From Streptomyces hyderabadensis (GTDB lineage Bacteria; Actinomycetota; Actinomycetes; Streptomycetales; Streptomycetaceae), in the NCBI RefSeq assembly GCF_020404845.1, contig NZ_JAIOJZ010000015.1, forward strand, positions 89,536 to 153,535: a stretch of 64,000 nucleotides of DNA, read 5' to 3'. Below, piece after piece: positions 27,250-36,822 of this stretch. Every line of letters starts with the position of its first letter. Position 1 is the first letter of the stretch. Below the pieces are notes generated by a model, which was given only the letters and a program-made list of their open reading frames with translations, was not told where the DNA came from and ran no database searches. The position numbers were made by a program, and so were the translations under genes.

Positions 27250-27655
27250 GCGCCGCCAGCAGGGACACGGCCCGACAGCCGGGACCTGGCTCGGCAGGAG
27301 GGGCACGGCTTGGCAGGATCGGCATGGCCTGGCAAGAAGGGCACGGCCCGTCTGGCAGGGGGCTGTGGTCCCGCCAGGAAGCGCACGGCCCGCCAGGCGG
27401 AAGGCCACGGCCCGGCAGGAGCACGCAGTCGGCCCGCCAGTAGGGGGGGGCACGGCTTGGCCGCAGGTGCACGTCCCGCCAGGAGGACACGGTCGGTTAG
27501 CAGGAGGGGCAGGGATCCGTCCGGATGGGGTACGTCCCGCCAGGAGGGGCACGGTCCGCCAGGAGGGCACGGACGCCAGGAGGGGCAAGGGCCCGTCTGG
27601 CAGGAGGGGCGCGGCCTCGCAGAGGGGCGCGGTTCCGCAGGATGCGCGCGGTGTG
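27250..27655 (+). repeat. Minisatellite of about 20 imperfect 18-24-bp units
   Basis: The gap between the stress-protein gene and the CGNR gene (27234-27703, 470 bp) is filled by about 20 diverged copies of a unit close to CCAGGAGGGGCACGGCCCGC. Clear copies begin near 27315, 27537, 27561 and 27577. The + strand is purine-rich with G4 tracts and the AGGAGG core in most copies. All six frames are almost free of stops because of base composition, but no encoded product looks protein-like. It may be a transcribed spacer or a recombination-prone array. Confidence 0.85.
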
Positions 27656-27703
27656 GCGGGAGCCGGTGCGGCGCCCCGCTCGCGGCTGCCTATCATCGGC
27701 CCC

Positions 27704-28306
27704 ATGCAGGACTCGCCCCGCACGGACACCCGGATCGCGCTCGCCCTCGCGCTGACCGTCCGGCACGACGGGCACGGCGGGATCGCCGACGACCTGACCG
27801 ACCCCGCCGGGCTCACCGCCTGGGTCGCGGCGCACCCCGGCGCCCTGCCCGGCGCCGAGGTCTTCGCGGCCGACGCCTCCACCCTGGCCGCCGTACGGGA
27901 CGTACGGGCCGCCGCCCGCGCCCTCTTCGCCCGCGCCGTGCGCCCCGGCGAGCCGAGCCCCGCCGACGCCGCCCGGCTGCTGCCGGTGCCCCAGGCCCTG
28001 CGGCGGCTGAACGAGGCCGCCGCCCGTACCCCCACGGTGCCCGTCCTGGACTGGGCCGACGCCGCCGAGCCCGTGGTCCGCGCCGCACCCGCGCAGGGCG
28101 CCCGGGCCGACCTCGCCGCCGCCCTCGCGCGGGCCGTGATCGGCTTCCTCGCGGGGCCCGACCGGCAGCGGCTGCGGGCCTGCCACGCACCGCGCTGCGT
28201 GCGCTACTTCGTCAAGGAGCACCCGCGTCAGGAGTGGTGCACACCCTCCTGCGGCAACCGGGCCCGGGTGGCCCGCCACCAGGACCGGCACCGGCGGGCC
28301 GGATAG
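27704..28306 (+). CDS. CGNR zinc-finger protein (ABATE domain), putative regulator
   Basis: 200 residues. The N-terminal ABATE-type domain (about 1-145) includes LTAWVAAHPGAL and RDVRAAARALFARAV. The C-terminal CGNR finger has RACHAPRCVRYFVKEHPRQ then WCTPSCGNRARVARH: four Cys with the CGNR signature and basic residues for nucleic-acid binding. The family is thought to regulate transcription under stress. ATG 27704 is the natural start; the same frame stays open back to 27230 through the minisatellite, so a longer product cannot be excluded on frame alone. Confidence 0.85.
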   Translation: MQDSPRTDTRIALALALTVRHDGHGGIADDLTDPAGLTAWVAAHPGALPGAEVFAADASTLAAVRDVRAAARALFARAVRPGEPSPADAARLLPVPQALRRLNEAAARTPTVPVLDWADAAEPVVRAAPAQGARADLAAALARAVIGFLAGPDRQRLRACHAPRCVRYFVKEHPRQEWCTPSCGNRARVARHQDRHRRAG

Positions 28307-28364
28307 CCGGGCCGGGCAGCCGCCCGCACGTCGCCCGCGGCCCTCGGCCACGTACCATTGCGGC

Positions 28365-28862
28365 ATGTCGTTCCTCCGCCGCCGCAGCGCCACACCCGCC
28401 GGGCCCGACTTCGACGTACTGGCCATGGACCCGGGCGACTGGCCCGGCAATCTCGGCGCCGGCCTGCTGCCCGCGCCCGACGGCAGCTGTCAGGGCGTCT
28501 TCCTGCGCTACGACCTGTTCGGCGGCCGCGGCCCCGCGATGATCATCGGCAACCTTCCGGAGGGTTCCCCGGCCCGCGAGGTCCCCGAGGGCGAGATCCC
28601 CTTCGAGGTGGCCCAGCTGCTGCTCGCGCTGGAGAACGACGAGGAGATCACCGTCGTCGGCGCCGAGGACGTCCCCGTGATGCAGGGCGACAACCTGCTC
28701 ATCGTGCGTCGGCTCAAGCTCTCCGAGGGCCGGATCTCCTGCGTGCAGTTCGACCGCAGCGACGGCGTCCTGGTGACCATCGCCGCCTGGGACCGCCCCA
28801 TCACCGACGACCTGTACGCCCTGCTGAAGCCGCTCCCGGCGGAGCTTTTCCAGCAGGGCTGA
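28365..28862 (+). CDS. Conserved hypothetical protein
   Basis: 165 residues, soluble, no signal or membrane segment. Readable pieces are GNLGAGLLPAPDGSCQGVFL, MIIGNLPEGSPAREVPEGE, EEITVVGAEDVPVMQGDNLL and a Leu-rich end. The alternating beta-strand pattern suggests a small alpha/beta fold. I do not recognise the family. It follows the CGNR gene by 58 bp on the same strand and ends 22 bp before the convergent amidase gene. Confidence 0.75.
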   Translation: MSFLRRRSATPAGPDFDVLAMDPGDWPGNLGAGLLPAPDGSCQGVFLRYDLFGGRGPAMIIGNLPEGSPAREVPEGEIPFEVAQLLLALENDEEITVVGAEDVPVMQGDNLLIVRRLKLSEGRISCVQFDRSDGVLVTIAAWDRPITDDLYALLKPLPAELFQQG

Positions 28863-28884
28863 GACCCGGCGCCCCGCCCCGGCC

Positions 28885-30822
28885 CTACCGCGCGGCCGAG
28901 AGCGTCACGTCGGCGGCGCGCACGAACGCGACCCGGTGGCCGTACTGGATCTCGTAGTACTGGTCCTTGCCGGTCACCACCCGGTGCGAGGCCTCGTCGA
29001 AGGTGACCGCGTAGTAGTACTCGCCGGGCACCTTCTCACCGACCACGTACTTCTGGCCCGCGGGCAGGGTGTACGGCAGCGGCGACACCGCCTGGGCGGG
29101 CACGTCCGCCGGGTAGGCGGCCTTCTCCGGGTACGCGCGCCCGTACACCGGGACGCTCGCGAGGCCCTTCCGCGGGGTGATCACCCGTCCCGACGCGGGC
29201 ACCGCCGCCGGGCTCTTCGGCGGGTTGTGGAACCACGCCTTCTGCCCCAGGTACCAGATGGCCGTCCAGTCGCCCCACCGGTCGGCCACCGCGTACTGCT
29301 GGCCCGTGGAGACCCGGGAGGACAGGTCGTTCACCCCGGTCGTCGGAGTGCTGCCGAGGCCGATGTCCTTGATCAGCGGCGCGTTCACGTCGTGGTCGGA
29401 GTAGAGCCGCACCTCGCTGGAGCCGTGCGCCGCACAGGGCTCACCCGCCGTCTCGCAGCCGGTGTACACGGGTCGGTTGGCGTCGTAGTCGGGGCGGATC
29501 GTCACCAGCGCGGACTTCTTGCCCGCGGTCGGCTCGAAGGGGCGGCCGAGCAGCTGGAAGTAGTGCCGCCAGTCCCAGTACGGGCCCGGGTCGGTGTGCA
29601 TGCCCGGGATCGTCGCCGTGGTGGTGCCGGGGACGTTGTCGTGGCCGAGGACGTGCTGCCGGTCCAGCGGGATGTCGTACTTCTTCGCCAGGTACTTCAC
29701 CAGCCGCGCCGACGACCGGTACATCGCCTCCGTGTACCAGGCGTCCGGCTCAGCCAGGAAGCCCTCGTGCTCCAGGCCGATCGACCCGGCGTTGACGTAC
29801 CAGTTCCCCGCGTGCCAGGCCACGTCCTCGGCCTTCACGTGCTGGGCGATGTGGCCATCCGTGGAGCGCAAGGTGTAGTTCCAGGACACATAGGTGGGGT
29901 CCTGCACCATGTTGAGCACCCCGTTCCAGGTGCCCTCCGTGTCGTGCACGACGATGTAGCGGATGCGCTGGGAGGCGGGCCGGCTGCCCAGGTCGTGGTT
30001 GCCGTAGTCGCCGTCGCCGAACTCCTCGTACGGCGCGGGGACCCACTCGCAGGACACCGACGTCGGGCACTCGGTGCCGGCCGCGGACGCGGCACGCAGG
30101 CCCGCGTCGTCCAGCTGCGAGACGTCCGGCGCCACGTCGGGGCGGGCGGCCAGGGAGACCCGCTGACCGGCGTCCGTGGTGCGCCGCTCACCCGTACGGA
30201 TGACCTCGTACACGTCGTCCGCGTACGCCGCCGCCGTCGCGGAGTCCTCGGCGCCCGAGAACCGGGCCACCGCCGCGTACCAGTCCGCCGGGTCGGCACT
30301 GAGCGGCTCGCCCAGCTCCCGCTGCGCGGCGGCGAGCAGCGCGGCACCGCCCGACACGTTCGCCGCCGGGTCCGTGCGCAGCGCCTCGGGGCTCAGCCCG
30401 GTCAGCTCGGCGGCCCTGGGCAGGGTGGTGAGCCGGGCCGGCAGCTCGGCGGGCTGCGCGGCCGCACCGCCCGCCGGGTGCAGCGCGGGCCGCGCGTCGT
30501 CGCCGCGAGGGTCCTCGGCGCCCTCGCCGTGGTGCGACGCCCCGGCCAGGGCCGTACGGGCGTCGGTGAGGTGCAGCGGGCCGTAACCGCCGGTCACGCT
30601 CGGCGCGCCGCCGTGCGCGTCCCAGCGGGACTGGAGGTAGGAGACGCCGAGCAGGACGCTCTGCGGCACGTGGTACTCGGCCGCCGCGGCGGCGAACGCC
30701 CGCTGGAGGCGGTCCGGGGCGGGAGGCGCGTCCGGGGGCACGGCGGCGGACGGTGCCGCGCCGAGCAGCGGCAGCAGCAGTGCCGCGGTGGCCAGGGCGG
30801 GCACGACGGGGGATCCTCGCAA
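28885..30822 (-). CDS. Secreted N-acetylmuramoyl-L-alanine amidase (PGRP/Amidase_2)
   Basis: 645 residues from TTG 30822, with AGGAGG just upstream. A signal peptide (about 1-28, PALATAALLLPLLGAAPSAA) exports it. Residues about 40-190 resemble a lysozyme/SLT-like helical domain (EYHVPQSVLLGVSYLQSRWD, GGYGPLHLTDARTAL). The zinc amidase domain (about 285-430) has the ligands His in RYIVVHDTEG, His in VAWHAGNWY and GLEHEGF, and HTDPGPYWDW. The C-terminal ~200 residues hold SH3-like strands. It would cleave the lactyl-peptide bond of peptidoglycan during growth or sporulation. It is divergent from nothing close: the next gene upstream is also on the minus strand. Confidence 0.92.
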   Translation of the reverse strand: MRGSPVVPALATAALLLPLLGAAPSAAVPPDAPPAPDRLQRAFAAAAAEYHVPQSVLLGVSYLQSRWDAHGGAPSVTGGYGPLHLTDARTALAGASHHGEGAEDPRGDDARPALHPAGGAAAQPAELPARLTTLPRAAELTGLSPEALRTDPAANVSGGAALLAAAQRELGEPLSADPADWYAAVARFSGAEDSATAAAYADDVYEVIRTGERRTTDAGQRVSLAARPDVAPDVSQLDDAGLRAASAAGTECPTSVSCEWVPAPYEEFGDGDYGNHDLGSRPASQRIRYIVVHDTEGTWNGVLNMVQDPTYVSWNYTLRSTDGHIAQHVKAEDVAWHAGNWYVNAGSIGLEHEGFLAEPDAWYTEAMYRSSARLVKYLAKKYDIPLDRQHVLGHDNVPGTTTATIPGMHTDPGPYWDWRHYFQLLGRPFEPTAGKKSALVTIRPDYDANRPVYTGCETAGEPCAAHGSSEVRLYSDHDVNAPLIKDIGLGSTPTTGVNDLSSRVSTGQQYAVADRWGDWTAIWYLGQKAWFHNPPKSPAAVPASGRVITPRKGLASVPVYGRAYPEKAAYPADVPAQAVSPLPYTLPAGQKYVVGEKVPGEYYYAVTFDEASHRVVTGKDQYYEIQYGHRVAFVRAADVTLSAAR

Positions 30823-31052
30823 AGCGGCCTCCTGTGACGGTGGGGCATGACGGGGCGTGGGGGGGTGCGGGGCCGGGCGTGGGTCAGTGGTACCCGGCGG
30901 TCGGACGATCCGTCAATCATGCCGTCACAGCGGCGATTTCCCACGTCAGCAAGGGGTTCGGCGAGTTTCGTGGCGGCGGCCCACGGGCCTGCGCGGCGTC
31001 AGTGGCGTACACCAATGGCCCTCGCGCACACCCGAGTGGCGCAGACGCGAAA

Positions 31053-31091
31053 ACCGCGGTGCGCCCCCCGTTGGGGGTGGCGCACCGCGGT
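31053..31091 (-). terminator. Strong hairpin terminator after the phosphotransferase gene
   Basis: ACCGCGGTGCGCC (31053-31065) and GGCGCACCGCGGT (31079-31091) are perfect 13-bp complements, extended inward by CCCC pairing with GGGG around GTT. It lies 27 bp beyond the stop of the minus-strand gene at 31118. The rest of the 30823-31117 gap holds only the amidase promoter region. Confidence 0.85.
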
Positions 31092-31117
31092 CCGTCGTCT
31101 GCCAGGCGGCCCTGCCG

Positions 31118-32266
31118 TCAGCGCGTGCCGACCGCCGCCCGAACGGCCCGCCGGGCCAGCTGGCAGTCGTCGTGCAGCCGGCGCAGCAGCAGCCGCTGCT
31201 CCTCGCCGGTCGGCGCGGCACCCGGATGGGCCGGAGCCGACGGTGCCGACGGTGCCGCGACCGTGTCGTGCATCGAACGCTGCACGGCCGTCTCGTACGT
31301 ACGGATCTCCCTGGTCAGCACGAGCATCAGGTTCACCAGGAAGGCGTCGCGCGCCGCCGTGCCCGTCGACTGGGCGATCTGGCTGATCTGGCGGCGGGCC
31401 ACCGGGGCGTCCCCGAGGACCGCCCACAGCGTCGCCAGGTCGTAGCCCGGCAGGTACCAGCCCGCGTGCTCCCAGTCCACCAGCACCGGACCGGCCGGGG
31501 ACATGAGGACGTTGGACAGCAGCGCGTCACCGTGACAGAACTGGCCCATGCCCTGGCGGCCGCCCGCGTGGGCGATGCCGTGCAGCAGCTTCTGCAGGTC
31601 GCCCAGGTCCCGGTCGGTGAGCAGCCCCAGCTCGTGGTAGCGGGAGATGCGGGCCGCGTAGTCCAGCGGGGCGTCGAAGGTGCCGGCCGGCGGCCGCCAG
31701 GCGTTGAGCCGGCAGACCGCGCCGAGTGCCGCCCTGATGTCCGCCCGCGGCGGGGCCTCCAGCGGGTGCCGTTGCAGCGCCGCCACCCGTCCGGGCATCC
31801 GCTCGATGACCAGCGTGCCGTTGTCCGGGTCCGCCGCGATCAGTCTCGGCACCCGCACCGGGGGGCGCTGCCGGACGAACGAGCGGTATGCCCCTATCTC
31901 GTGCCGGCTGCGTTCCGCCCACGCGGGGGAGTGGTCCACTAAGCACTTGGCCACCGCCGTGCTGCGCCCGGTGGTGCCGACCAGGAGCACGGACCGCCCG
32001 CTGCGCCGCAGCACCTGCACGGGGGAGAACTCGGGGCAGATCCGGTGCACGGCGGCGATCGCCGTGCGCAGTTGGGCCCCCTGGGGGCCGGACAGGTCGA
32101 TTCTCCCGCTGAGCGGCTGGGTGCCGGGCCCCGCGCCGAGCCGCGCCCTGGCCCCGAGCACCGGGGCCGCCGGACGCGCGGGGGCGAGGTAGGGGCCGCC
32201 GCCCGCCGTCGGGCGGGGGTGCAGCGAGCGCTGCGGGGCGGACACGGAGGACGATGCTGCGTACAT
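31118..32266 (-). CDS. Aminoglycoside-phosphotransferase-family protein
   Basis: 382 residues. The APH-type kinase fold is seen from about 130: [20 protein letters not shown] (nucleotide loop and Lys), [10 protein letters not shown] (hinge), then [13 protein letters not shown] with the catalytic Asp and Asn, and [20 protein letters not shown] as the metal-binding Asp motif. The first ~70 residues are low in complexity. Resistance is only one role of this fold; many Streptomyces members act on metabolites. ATG 32266 is used, though the ribosome site is spaced far. It is divergent from nsdB across a 297-bp gap. Confidence 0.85.
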   Translation of the reverse strand: MYAASSSVSAPQRSLHPRPTAGGGPYLAPARPAAPVLGARARLGAGPGTQPLSGRIDLSGPQGAQLRTAIAAVHRICPEFSPVQVLRRSGRSVLLVGTTGRSTAVAKCLVDHSPAWAERSRHEIGAYRSFVRQRPPVRVPRLIAADPDNGTLVIERMPGRVAALQRHPLEAPPRADIRAALGAVCRLNAWRPPAGTFDAPLDYAARISRYHELGLLTDRDLGDLQKLLHGIAHAGGRQGMGQFCHGDALLSNVLMSPAGPVLVDWEHAGWYLPGYDLATLWAVLGDAPVARRQISQIAQSTGTAARDAFLVNLMLVLTREIRTYETAVQRSMHDTVAAPSAPSAPAHPGAAPTGEEQRLLLRRLHDDCQLARRAVRAAVGTR

Positions 32267-32563
32267 GGGCGAGACAGATCCCTTCGTGTGCCTGCTGTGC
32301 CTGCCTGAAGAAGTGCCGATCCGGTCCAGTCCGTTCGCTGCCGGAGGGCAGGTCTTCCGAAAGTCGTCGCGCCGCCCGACCGGCCGCCCGGGGCCACCCT
32401 GGGGAGTACCCCCACGGCGACCGGGTCGGGGTGGCGCATTCCTACCTGACACCCGGCCGCCCGTGGCACACCATCTGGCGCACCCTGGCGAACGGTGGCG
32501 AATAGTCGCCCGGCAACCCGCACGGGGCTACTGTCAACTCAGCCGAGAACCTGGGGGCTTGAC

Positions 32564-34072
32564 GTGAGCGGAGAACCCAACACCCGTCTTTCGGACCTGT
32601 TCGGCCTGGCCGGCTGGTCCAAGGGCGAACTCGCGAGGCTGGTCAACCGGCAGGCGGCGGCCATGGGCCACCCCCAGCTGGCGACCGACACCTCGCGGGT
32701 GCGGCGGTGGATCGACATGGGAGAGATCCCGCGCGATCCGGTGCCGAGAGTGCTGGCGGCCCTGTTCACCGAGCGTCTCGGCCGTGTCGTGACCATCGAG
32801 GACCTCGGTCTGGTCCGGCACGGGCGCGCGGGGAAACGGCCGTCCGGCGGGAGTGAAGAGCATCCCGACGGAGTGCCGTGGGCGCCCGAGCGGACCGCGG
32901 CGGTCCTCACCGAATTCACGGGAATGGACCTCATGCTCAACCGACGCGGCTTGGTGGGCGCGGGCGCCGCGCTCGCCGCGGGCTCCGCACTCAGCAGCGC
33001 CATGCACGACTGGCTGCACACCGACCCGGCCCTGGCGGCCGACGCCCCCGACCCCCACTCACCCCTGCACGCCGACCCCGCCGGGTTCGACCGCTACGAG
33101 GCCGCCCCCATCGGGTCGCAGGAAGTGGAGGAGCTGGAGCGCTCGGTCGAGGTGTTCCGCGCCTGGGACGCCGCCCGCGGCGGCGGTCTCCAGCGCAAGG
33201 CCGTGGTGGGCCAGCTCAACGAGGTGGGCGGCATGCTCGCCTACCACCACCCACCCCACCTCCAGCGGCGCCTGTGGGGCGTCGCCGCCAACCTCGCCGT
33301 CCTCGCGGGCTGGATGTCCCACGACGTCGGCCTGGAACCCACGGCACAGAAGTACTTCGTCATCGCCGCGCACGCCGCGCGCGAGGGCGGCGACCGGCCC
33401 CGGGCGGGCGAGGCCCTGTCCCGGGCGGCCCGCCAGATGGTGCACCTGGGCAAGCCCGACGAGGCGCTGGACCTCATGAAGCTCGCCCAGTCCGGCTCCG
33501 GCGAGCGGGTACTGCCGCGCACCAAGGCCATGCTCTACACCATCGAGGCCTGGGCACAGGCGTCCATGGGCAAGGGCCAGGCGATGCGCCGCACCCTGGG
33601 ACGGGCCGAGGACCTCTTCGTCTCCGACAAGGCGGACGTGCCGCCCCCGGACTGGATGCAGACGTTCAAGGAGGAGGACCTGTACGGCATGCAGGCCCTG
33701 GCCTACCGGACGCTCGCCGAGTTCGAACCGGGCGCCGCCGCGCACGCCCAGCACTACGCGGACAAGGCCCTGGCCCTCAGGATCGACGGCCGGCAGCGGT
33801 CGAAGATCTTCGACTATCTGTCGATGGCCTCCGCCTGCTTCATCGCCGACGACCCCGAACAGGCGGACCGGTACGCGCGCCTGGCCCTGGTGTCGATGGG
33901 GTCCAACTCCTCCCAGCGGACCTGGGACCGGCTGCGCCAGATGTACCGGCTCACCGCCGAGTACGCCGGGTACCCGAAGATCCAGGAGCTGCGGGAGGAG
34001 ATCAAGCAGGCGCTGCCCAAGGGCAGGTCACCCAAGGGGAAGGAACCGGGCGGCACAGTCGCGCCCGCGTAG
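32564..34072 (+). CDS. nsdB: NsdA/NsdB-type TPR regulator of antibiotic production and development
   Basis: 502 residues from GTG 32564 (GGGGG 8 nt upstream). The N-terminal ~90 residues are a conserved XRE-like helical DNA-binding-type unit: LAGWSKGELARLVNRQAAAM and RVRRWIDMGEIPRDPVPRVL. A hydrophobic stretch (RRGLVGAGAALAAGSALSSA) follows, and the C-terminal half is a row of TPR-like helices (LNEVGGMLAYHH, RAGEALSRAARQMVHLGKPD, YADKALALRI). In S. coelicolor, nsdA and nsdB (recalled as SCO7252) are negative regulators of sporulation and antibiotic synthesis. I assign nsdB by recalled gene order with chpB and chiF. Confidence 0.8.
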   Translation: MSGEPNTRLSDLFGLAGWSKGELARLVNRQAAAMGHPQLATDTSRVRRWIDMGEIPRDPVPRVLAALFTERLGRVVTIEDLGLVRHGRAGKRPSGGSEEHPDGVPWAPERTAAVLTEFTGMDLMLNRRGLVGAGAALAAGSALSSAMHDWLHTDPALAADAPDPHSPLHADPAGFDRYEAAPIGSQEVEELERSVEVFRAWDAARGGGLQRKAVVGQLNEVGGMLAYHHPPHLQRRLWGVAANLAVLAGWMSHDVGLEPTAQKYFVIAAHAAREGGDRPRAGEALSRAARQMVHLGKPDEALDLMKLAQSGSGERVLPRTKAMLYTIEAWAQASMGKGQAMRRTLGRAEDLFVSDKADVPPPDWMQTFKEEDLYGMQALAYRTLAEFEPGAAAHAQHYADKALALRIDGRQRSKIFDYLSMASACFIADDPEQADRYARLALVSMGSNSSQRTWDRLRQMYRLTAEYAGYPKIQELREEIKQALPKGRSPKGKEPGGTVAPA

Positions 34073-34107
34073 GAGCCGGCGCGTCTCGCGCGGGACTCCC
34101 GCGGGTC

Positions 34108-35406
34108 TCACCGCGTCACCCGGGCCACCAGCACGCAGGCGTGCTCGAAGCCCGGAGACCCGTCGAGTTCGCGTGTCACGATCCGTACGGCGTCCTGTGC
34201 GCAGTGCGCCCCGGCCAGCCGGGGGGCCAGCGCCAGGAGGTGCTCCACGGCCGCCGGTTCGAGTGTCCCGGTGTGCAGGAGCAGCAGGTCGCCCGCTTCG
34301 AGGATCGCCTCGGCCTGCCCGGACGGTCCGTCCGGTCCGGCCGGCCCACGCCCCGTTCCGCCGCGGAAGAGCAGCGGGGCGGGGCCTGCGGCGTGGGCCC
34401 AGGTCAGCATGCGGCTGTCCGGTCGGTAGCCGCAGTACACGGCGCCGCGCACCGGCGGCAGGGCGGTGGCCCGGAGCAGTTCGGCGAGCCGGTCCCCGAG
34501 CCGCTCGGGCCGGGTGCCGGCCAGCGCCAGGCCGCGCAGGGCGCCGATCAGCACCCCCGGGCCGTGGGCCTCGGTCTCCGGGTGGCCGAACTCGCCGACG
34601 CTGAGCAGGGTTTCGTCGCCGGTGCCGAGCGGACAGGCGTCGTACCACCCGCCGTACCGGGACCGCGGGCCCGTCGCGGAGGCGGGCGGCAGGTGTGCGG
34701 CGGCCAGGTCCAGGCCGGGCCGCCCCTCCTCCGGGAACCGCAGCAGACCGTGCCAGGGCGGTGGCGGAGGACGCCGGAGCGAGTCACGGGTCTCGCTCAC
34801 CGCCCGCTGGCTGCGCCGCAGTTCGCTGACGTCCCGCAGCACCGTCCACATCGAGGCCGTGCTGCCGTCGGTGTCGAGGACGGGCTCGCCCATCATGTGC
34901 ACGGTGCGCACGGTCCCGTCGGGACGCACCACGCGGAACTCGCCGTCGATGGGCCGGCCGTCGACGAGGCAGTCCGTGACCATCGCGGTCAGCTTGGGCC
35001 GGTCCTCGGTGAGCACCAGGGACGGGAATTCGTCGAGGCTGAGGGGGACCGAGGCGGGGTCGCGGCCCAGGATGCGGAAGAGTTCCCCGGACCACTCGGC
35101 CTCGTCCGTCAGCAGGTTCCACTCCGCGCTGCCGACCCGGCTGAGCAGGGAACCGGCGCGGGGCGCGGGTGCGGGGCCGTCCCGCAGCTGCGCCAAGTGG
35201 GCGTCGAGGTCGGTGAGTTGGTGCAGCGCCAGATCGTACAGGGCGCGCTGCCAGCGTCCCCGGGGGTCCGTCGCGTCGTCCTGGCTGTCGCGCCGCACCG
35301 CGTCCACGTCGCCCCGCAGCCGCCGGGCCTGCGATATGAGCGCCTCGACCGAACCGGGTCCCGGGGGCTGGGCGGCCGGGTGGTCCGCGGAGAGATGGGA
35401 CGACAT
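34108..35406 (-). CDS. PAS-domain protein with degenerate PP2C/SpoIIE-like phosphatase domain
   Basis: 432 residues. After a helical start (about 20-75) a PAS domain covers about 85-195 (SAEWNLLTDEAEWSGELFRI, GEFRVVRPDGTVRTVHMMGE). The C-terminal domain (about 225-430) follows the RsbU/SpoIIE pattern, but two metal-binding motifs are altered: GGDWYD appears as GGWYDAC, and VGDVxGHG appears as VGEFGHPE. The later strands (LTWAHAAGPAPLLFRGG, GDLLLLHTGTLEP) are kept, with HTGT where SDGL is usual. It may therefore be a non-catalytic sensor/binding protein in an anti-sigma network. The 272-bp gap upstream contains no gene I can support. Confidence 0.85.
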   Translation of the reverse strand: MSSHLSADHPAAQPPGPGSVEALISQARRLRGDVDAVRRDSQDDATDPRGRWQRALYDLALHQLTDLDAHLAQLRDGPAPAPRAGSLLSRVGSAEWNLLTDEAEWSGELFRILGRDPASVPLSLDEFPSLVLTEDRPKLTAMVTDCLVDGRPIDGEFRVVRPDGTVRTVHMMGEPVLDTDGSTASMWTVLRDVSELRRSQRAVSETRDSLRRPPPPPWHGLLRFPEEGRPGLDLAAAHLPPASATGPRSRYGGWYDACPLGTGDETLLSVGEFGHPETEAHGPGVLIGALRGLALAGTRPERLGDRLAELLRATALPPVRGAVYCGYRPDSRMLTWAHAAGPAPLLFRGGTGRGPAGPDGPSGQAEAILEAGDLLLLHTGTLEPAAVEHLLALAPRLAGAHCAQDAVRIVTRELDGSPGFEHACVLVARVTR

Positions 35407-35678
35407 GACGCACTCCGATGTGCTGACGGTACGACCAAGGGGGAACCGAGGCTGACGGAAGGACCGTTACGACTGTTGCACAGCCCGCCATGCCTCGTAA
35501 GGGATTCGGCAACACACGATACGGTGGTGCTTCCGGCATATGCCACAGTCTCCCCGGAGCGACTCGGATACGCGTTCGGCGTACCGGGGGATCGGGGCAA
35601 GTCGTAGGCTGCCTACGGGACTTGGCGGGGTTCGAGAGCCAAGGGTGTCGTCGCTCTGGTGTTCGTCGGATTCCTGTT

Positions 35679-36698
35679 CTACGCCGGGTCGTGGAGGGCC
35701 GGGCGGGGCGCCAGTTCGACGGGCGTGCGCGCGCCCGTCTCCAGGGCCCGCACCCCGGCCTCGGCGGCCGCGGCGGCCGCGTACCCGTCCCAGGTGCCCG
35801 GCCCGGTGACCCGGCCCCGACGGGTGGCGTCCACCCAGCTCTGCACCTCGCGGTCGTAGGCGTCCGCGAAGCGTACGAGGTAGTCCTGCGGCACGTCCTC
35901 CCGCGCGCCGCCCGCGGCCGTCACCACCATGGTGTGCGCCGCGCCGATCCGGGCGCTGCCCGCCTCGCAGACGGCCTCGCAGCGCACCTCGTAGCCGAAG
36001 CCGCAGTTGACGAAGATCTCCACGTCCACCACGACGCCGCCCTTGGTCTCCAGGAGCACGAACTGCGGATCGAGCAGGCCCTCGGGCGCACCGGCCGACG
36101 GCCGCGGCCGCAGCACGGTGACCGCGCTCAGCTCCTGGCCGAGCAGCCAGCGGGCCGCGTCGATCTCGTGCGAGACGGAGCTGTTGACCAGCATCGCCGA
36201 GGTGAAGTGCGGCGGGGAGGAGACGTTGCGGTGCACACAGTGCAGCATCAGCGGCCGGCCGAGGCGTCCGTCGTCCAGCAGGGACTTCAGCCGCTGGTAC
36301 TCGGTGTCGTACCGCCGCATGAACCCGACCTGCGCCAGCCTCCTGCCGAGGCGCGCCTCCGCCTCCACCACCCGCAGGGCGCCCGCGGAGTCCGGCACCA
36401 TGGGCTTCTCGCACAGCACCGTCAGCCCCCGCGCGAAGGCGGCCAGCAGGGCCCTCTCGTGCGCCTCGCCGGGCGAGGCGATCAGGACGGCCTCGACGCC
36501 CGGCGCGTCCAGGGCGGCCTCGGCCTCCGTGTGCACCACGACCCCGCCGATTCCGCCCACGGCCTCCTTCGCCCGCTCGCTGTCGGGGTCCGCGACCGCG
36601 GCGACCCGGGCGCCGCTCACCACCTGGTCGAGGCGTCGTATGTGGTCGGCACCCATGTGTCCCGCACCCAGGACCGCCACACCCAGAAGTCCGCTCAC
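35679..36698 (-). CDS. Gfo/Idh/MocA-family NAD(P)-dependent oxidoreductase
   Basis: 339 residues. The Rossmann half starts [19 protein letters not shown], and the catalytic/cofactor motif CEKPMVPD is intact. [14 protein letters not shown] and [14 protein letters not shown] supply the family's substrate-pocket residues, including the His of HEID. Inositol 2-dehydrogenase or a sugar dehydrogenase is the likely class. GTG 36698 is chosen because GAAGGAG lies 10 nt upstream and [11 protein letters not shown] is the natural N-terminus. No sugar operon surrounds it. Confidence 0.88.
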   Translation of the reverse strand: MSGLLGVAVLGAGHMGADHIRRLDQVVSGARVAAVADPDSERAKEAVGGIGGVVVHTEAEAALDAPGVEAVLIASPGEAHERALLAAFARGLTVLCEKPMVPDSAGALRVVEAEARLGRRLAQVGFMRRYDTEYQRLKSLLDDGRLGRPLMLHCVHRNVSSPPHFTSAMLVNSSVSHEIDAARWLLGQELSAVTVLRPRPSAGAPEGLLDPQFVLLETKGGVVVDVEIFVNCGFGYEVRCEAVCEAGSARIGAAHTMVVTAAGGAREDVPQDYLVRFADAYDREVQSWVDATRRGRVTGPGTWDGYAAAAAAEAGVRALETGARTPVELAPRPALHDPA

Positions 36699-36822
36699 GC
36701 CGTGCCCGCTCCTTCGCCGTCGGCCGCGCACCCGCGGGCAGCGGGTACGTGTACGGCGAACAGGCTTTCACGTGCGTCAAGGCCACGGGAGGGGAGCGCC
36801 GCCCCGGGTGCGGCGGCGGGCG

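Noticed and set aside
27250..27655. CRISPR array
   Set aside because: The units are imperfect, about 20 bp, without constant repeats or unique spacers, and no cas genes are near.
27163..28035. 290-codon minus-strand frame through the minisatellite
   Set aside because: It is Pro/Arg/Ala-rich repeat text without motif and overlaps the CGNR gene, whose zinc finger is clear.
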